NCBI GenBank assembly: GCA_039808465.1
Contig: JBDHTA010000100.1
Span: forward strand, 1-15,339
Source: Metarhizobium sp039808465
Lineage (GTDB): Bacteria; Pseudomonadota; Alphaproteobacteria; Rhizobiales; Rhizobiaceae
Direction: 5' to 3'
DNA length: 15,339 nt
The notes under the pieces are model-generated. The model was not told where the DNA came from, made no database searches, and saw only the letters and a list, made by a program, of their open reading frames with translations. Within the stretch, counting starts at the first letter, position 1. Every line of letters starts with the position of its first letter. Positions 13,800 to 15,339 of the stretch are shown here, one piece after another. The position numbers were made by a program, and so were the translations under genes.

Positions 13800-14675
13800 A
13801 TGCAGCCGTGGTTCGAGACCGTCACCATTCCCGCCGACCGGTCCTGGCTGTTGTTCGACCGGCAATTGCCGGATTTTCCCTTCAACTGGCACTATCATCC
13901 GGAATTCGAGCTGACGCTGACCGTCGGCAGCCGCGGCGTGCGCTTCGTCGGCGATCATGTGGAGCGCTATGACGATGGCGACCTGGTGCTGCTCGGCCCC
14001 AACCTGCCGCATGCCTGGCAATCGGAAGCGCTGGCTGGCGATGCCCGGCTGCACCGGGCGATCGTCTGCTGGTTCACCCGTGACTGGATGGAAGGGCTGA
14101 TGGCGCTGATGCCGGAATATGGCAACCTCGCCCGGCTTGCGGAAGCGGCCGGACGCGGGCTGGAATTCGATGCGGAAACGGTGGCGCGGCTGCGCCCGCG
14201 CCTGCTTGCGCTGGGTGCGCTGTCCGCGGCGCGGCAGGTGCTGGAATTGCAGGCGATCCTGCTCGATCTCGCCGCCGCCCCTGCCCTGCCGTTGGCTTCG
14301 GGCGAAATTTCCGTCAGCGAAAATCCGCGAGACCGCGAGCGCATGCGCCGCGTGCTGACCTGGCTGCATGAGCATTACCGCGAGCCGCTGCGGCTGGCGC
14401 CGCTTTCGGCCATCGCGCATCTGACCGGCAGCCAGTTGCAGCGCGTCTTCAAGCGCAGCACGCGCATGTCGCTCAGCCAGTATGTGACGCAGTTGCGTAT
14501 CGGCCGCGCCTGTCAGATGCTGGTGCAGACCGATCTGCCCATGAGCCACATCGCCGCCGAATGCGGCTTTTCCGATACGGCGCATTTCGCCCGCCAGTTT
14601 CGCGCCGCCAAGGGCCTGCCGCCGATGCGCTACCGGCGGGAATTCAAGTCTTCCGCTTCAGGTGGATATGCCTGA
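13800..14675 (+). CDS. AraC-family transcriptional regulator
   Basis: A 291-residue regulator. The N-terminal cupin-like sensor spans about residues 28-75 (FNWHYHPEFELTLTVGSRG, YDDGDLVLLGPNLPHAW), the fold that binds sugars or related small molecules. The C-terminal AraC DNA-binding domain (about 180-285) has two helix-turn-helices: LAPLSAIAHLTGSQLQRVFKR and MSHIAAECGFSDTAHFARQF, followed by the RAAKGLPPMRYRREF tail typical of the family. The ATG at 13800 is chosen because residues before it have no family content; an ATG at 13776 is possible. It lies divergent to the GMC/SDH-like operon, the standard setup for a substrate-responsive activator. Confidence 0.92.
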   Translation: MQPWFETVTIPADRSWLLFDRQLPDFPFNWHYHPEFELTLTVGSRGVRFVGDHVERYDDGDLVLLGPNLPHAWQSEALAGDARLHRAIVCWFTRDWMEGLMALMPEYGNLARLAEAAGRGLEFDAETVARLRPRLLALGALSAARQVLELQAILLDLAAAPALPLASGEISVSENPRDRERMRRVLTWLHEHYREPLRLAPLSAIAHLTGSQLQRVFKRSTRMSLSQYVTQLRIGRACQMLVQTDLPMSHIAAECGFSDTAHFARQFRAAKGLPPMRYRREFKSSASGGYA

Positions 14676-14836
14676 CAGCAGCCGGTTCAGGCCGGAGCGG
14701 GCACGGGTGGCGCGGCGCGCTTCACAATCCTGCGCCCGGCCTCGAACAATGGCTTTTCAATCATGTGACGCAGGAAGCGAAGTCGCAGATGATGAAAACC
14801 GCCAGCCATGGCAGGGTAGCGCGCCGGGCGTATCCC

Positions 14837-14870
14837 GTTATCCCGATGATAACCGCCCCGCCATGGCGGG
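14837..14870. repeat. Two adjacent palindromes between convergent genes
   Basis: GTTATC-CCGAT-GATAAC (14837-14853) is a perfect 6-bp hairpin with a 5-nt loop, and CCCGCCATGGCGGG (14857-14870) is a perfect 14-bp palindrome 3 bp further on. Both lie between the AraC gene and the convergent flavin oxidoreductase gene, so they may form the transcription end for one or both. A near copy of the first is at 9159-9175. Confidence 0.45.
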
Positions 14871-14896
14871 ACGATAGCTGGCAGTTCCTGAGAGCA

Positions 14897-15339
14897 TCAA
14901 AGCGCCGAGGCCACTTTCAGTCCTTCATAAACGGCTTCCTCCGCGGTGCGCGGGGCAAGGCTGTCGCCGATCAGGTGCACTTCCGGCACGAGGCCGGACA
15001 GCATCGCGCTCAATTCGTCGACCGGCTCATGCCCGAGACAAAGCACCAGCGTTTCCACATCCTCGAACATTACGGGCTGCTCGCTGACGCTGTGCTGCAT
15101 GTAAACAGTGCCGCTGTCGCAGCCGTAGAGACGGGCATAGGTGGTGACGCGCACGCCGATGCGGTGCAACTCGGCGGCGATGTTGTCGCGCACGTAGAGC
15201 GGCAGCAGTTCGGCGGCATGGGTGCCGTTGACGGCGAGATCGACGCTGCATCCGTCATTGGTCAGAAGCTCGGCGATGCCGGGGCCGATCCAGTCGCAGC
15301 GCCAGTCGGCGATGACGACGCGGCTGCCGGTCTTCACCT
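14897..15339 (-). CDS. C-terminal part of a flavin/NAD(H) oxidoreductase of the TMADH/2,4-dienoyl-CoA reductase type, truncated by window edge
   Basis: The visible 146 codons run off the right edge, so the N-terminal flavin-barrel part is missing; whole proteins of this family have about 650-690 residues. The fragment has RVVIADWRCDWIGPGIAELL, a nucleotide-binding segment, the connector LVLCLGHEPVDEL, and the C-terminal VHLIGDSLAPRTAEEAVYEGLKVA, the FAD/ADP-domain ending shared by trimethylamine dehydrogenase, N-methylproline demethylase-like and dienoyl-CoA reductase-like proteins. Demethylation of an N-methylated compound is one possibility, but the substrate cannot be deduced from this part. 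The gene converges on the AraC gene. A GTG at the window edge could be misread as its start; the family length argues against that. Confidence 0.85.
   Translation of the reverse strand, partial: VKTGSRVVIADWRCDWIGPGIAELLTNDGCSVDLAVNGTHAAELLPLYVRDNIAAELHRIGVRVTTYARLYGCDSGTVYMQHSVSEQPVMFEDVETLVLCLGHEPVDELSAMLSGLVPEVHLIGDSLAPRTAEEAVYEGLKVASAL

Noticed and set aside
1..15339. Search for tRNA, rRNA, CRISPR repeats, transposases, integrases and attachment sites
   Set aside because: No cloverleaf-like segment, no regularly spaced repeats and no recombinase motifs were seen on either strand.

Overview
This is a GC-rich window with compact operons, GTG/ATG starts, a complete LivHMGF-type ABC importer, a DUF763 protein, and rhizobial-style GMC and shikimate-dehydrogenase-like enzymes. 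Together these suggest an alphaproteobacterium, perhaps of the Rhizobiales. That placement is inferred from gene content and protein style only. No rRNA, tRNA, CRISPR array, transposase or prophage is visible.

Region 1 (1-2607) is catabolic. It holds the 3' part of an aldehyde dehydrogenase gene cut by the window edge, a strong hairpin, a RidA/YjgF-family imine/enamine deaminase, and a convergent TetR-family regulator. Region 2 (2608-7640) has an AT-rich promoter region followed by a branched-chain-amino-acid-type (HAAT) ABC importer. The order is permease (livH), permease (livM), ATPase (livG), ATPase (livF) and periplasmic binding protein, tightly packed with overlaps and closed by a 15-bp perfect hairpin. 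The TetR protein is a reasonable candidate regulator of both flanks, and the imported compound may be handled by the ALDH/RidA pair; both links are inference.

Region 3 (7641-10580) carries poorly characterised genes. A 54-codon zinc-ribbon ORF overlaps the start of a Nudix hydrolase gene by ATGA, and the Nudix box lacks two of its usual acidic residues. Next come a 76-residue orphan protein, a good intrinsic terminator and a DUF763 protein with a helix-hairpin-helix-like segment. A long imperfect inverted repeat lies between DUF763 and the convergent toxin gene. Region 4 (10581-11154) is a RelE toxin / Phd-YefM-type antitoxin pair on the minus strand with a well-spaced promoter.

Region 5 (11280-15339) is a second metabolic cluster. 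An AraC-family regulator diverges from a two-gene minus-strand operon: a GMC oxidoreductase with a four-cysteine cluster and a shikimate-dehydrogenase-like protein that lacks the usual substrate-binding SxS motif. At the right edge is the C-terminal part of a flavin/NAD oxidoreductase of the trimethylamine dehydrogenase/2,4-dienoyl-CoA reductase type. The GMC enzyme and SDH-like enzyme probably act in one oxidative pathway for a cyclic polyol or related compound, but the substrate cannot be read from sequence.

The most interesting items are the split zinc-ribbon + Nudix pair (which resembles the domain arrangement fused in NudC), the DUF763 protein, and the SDH-like/GMC pair.
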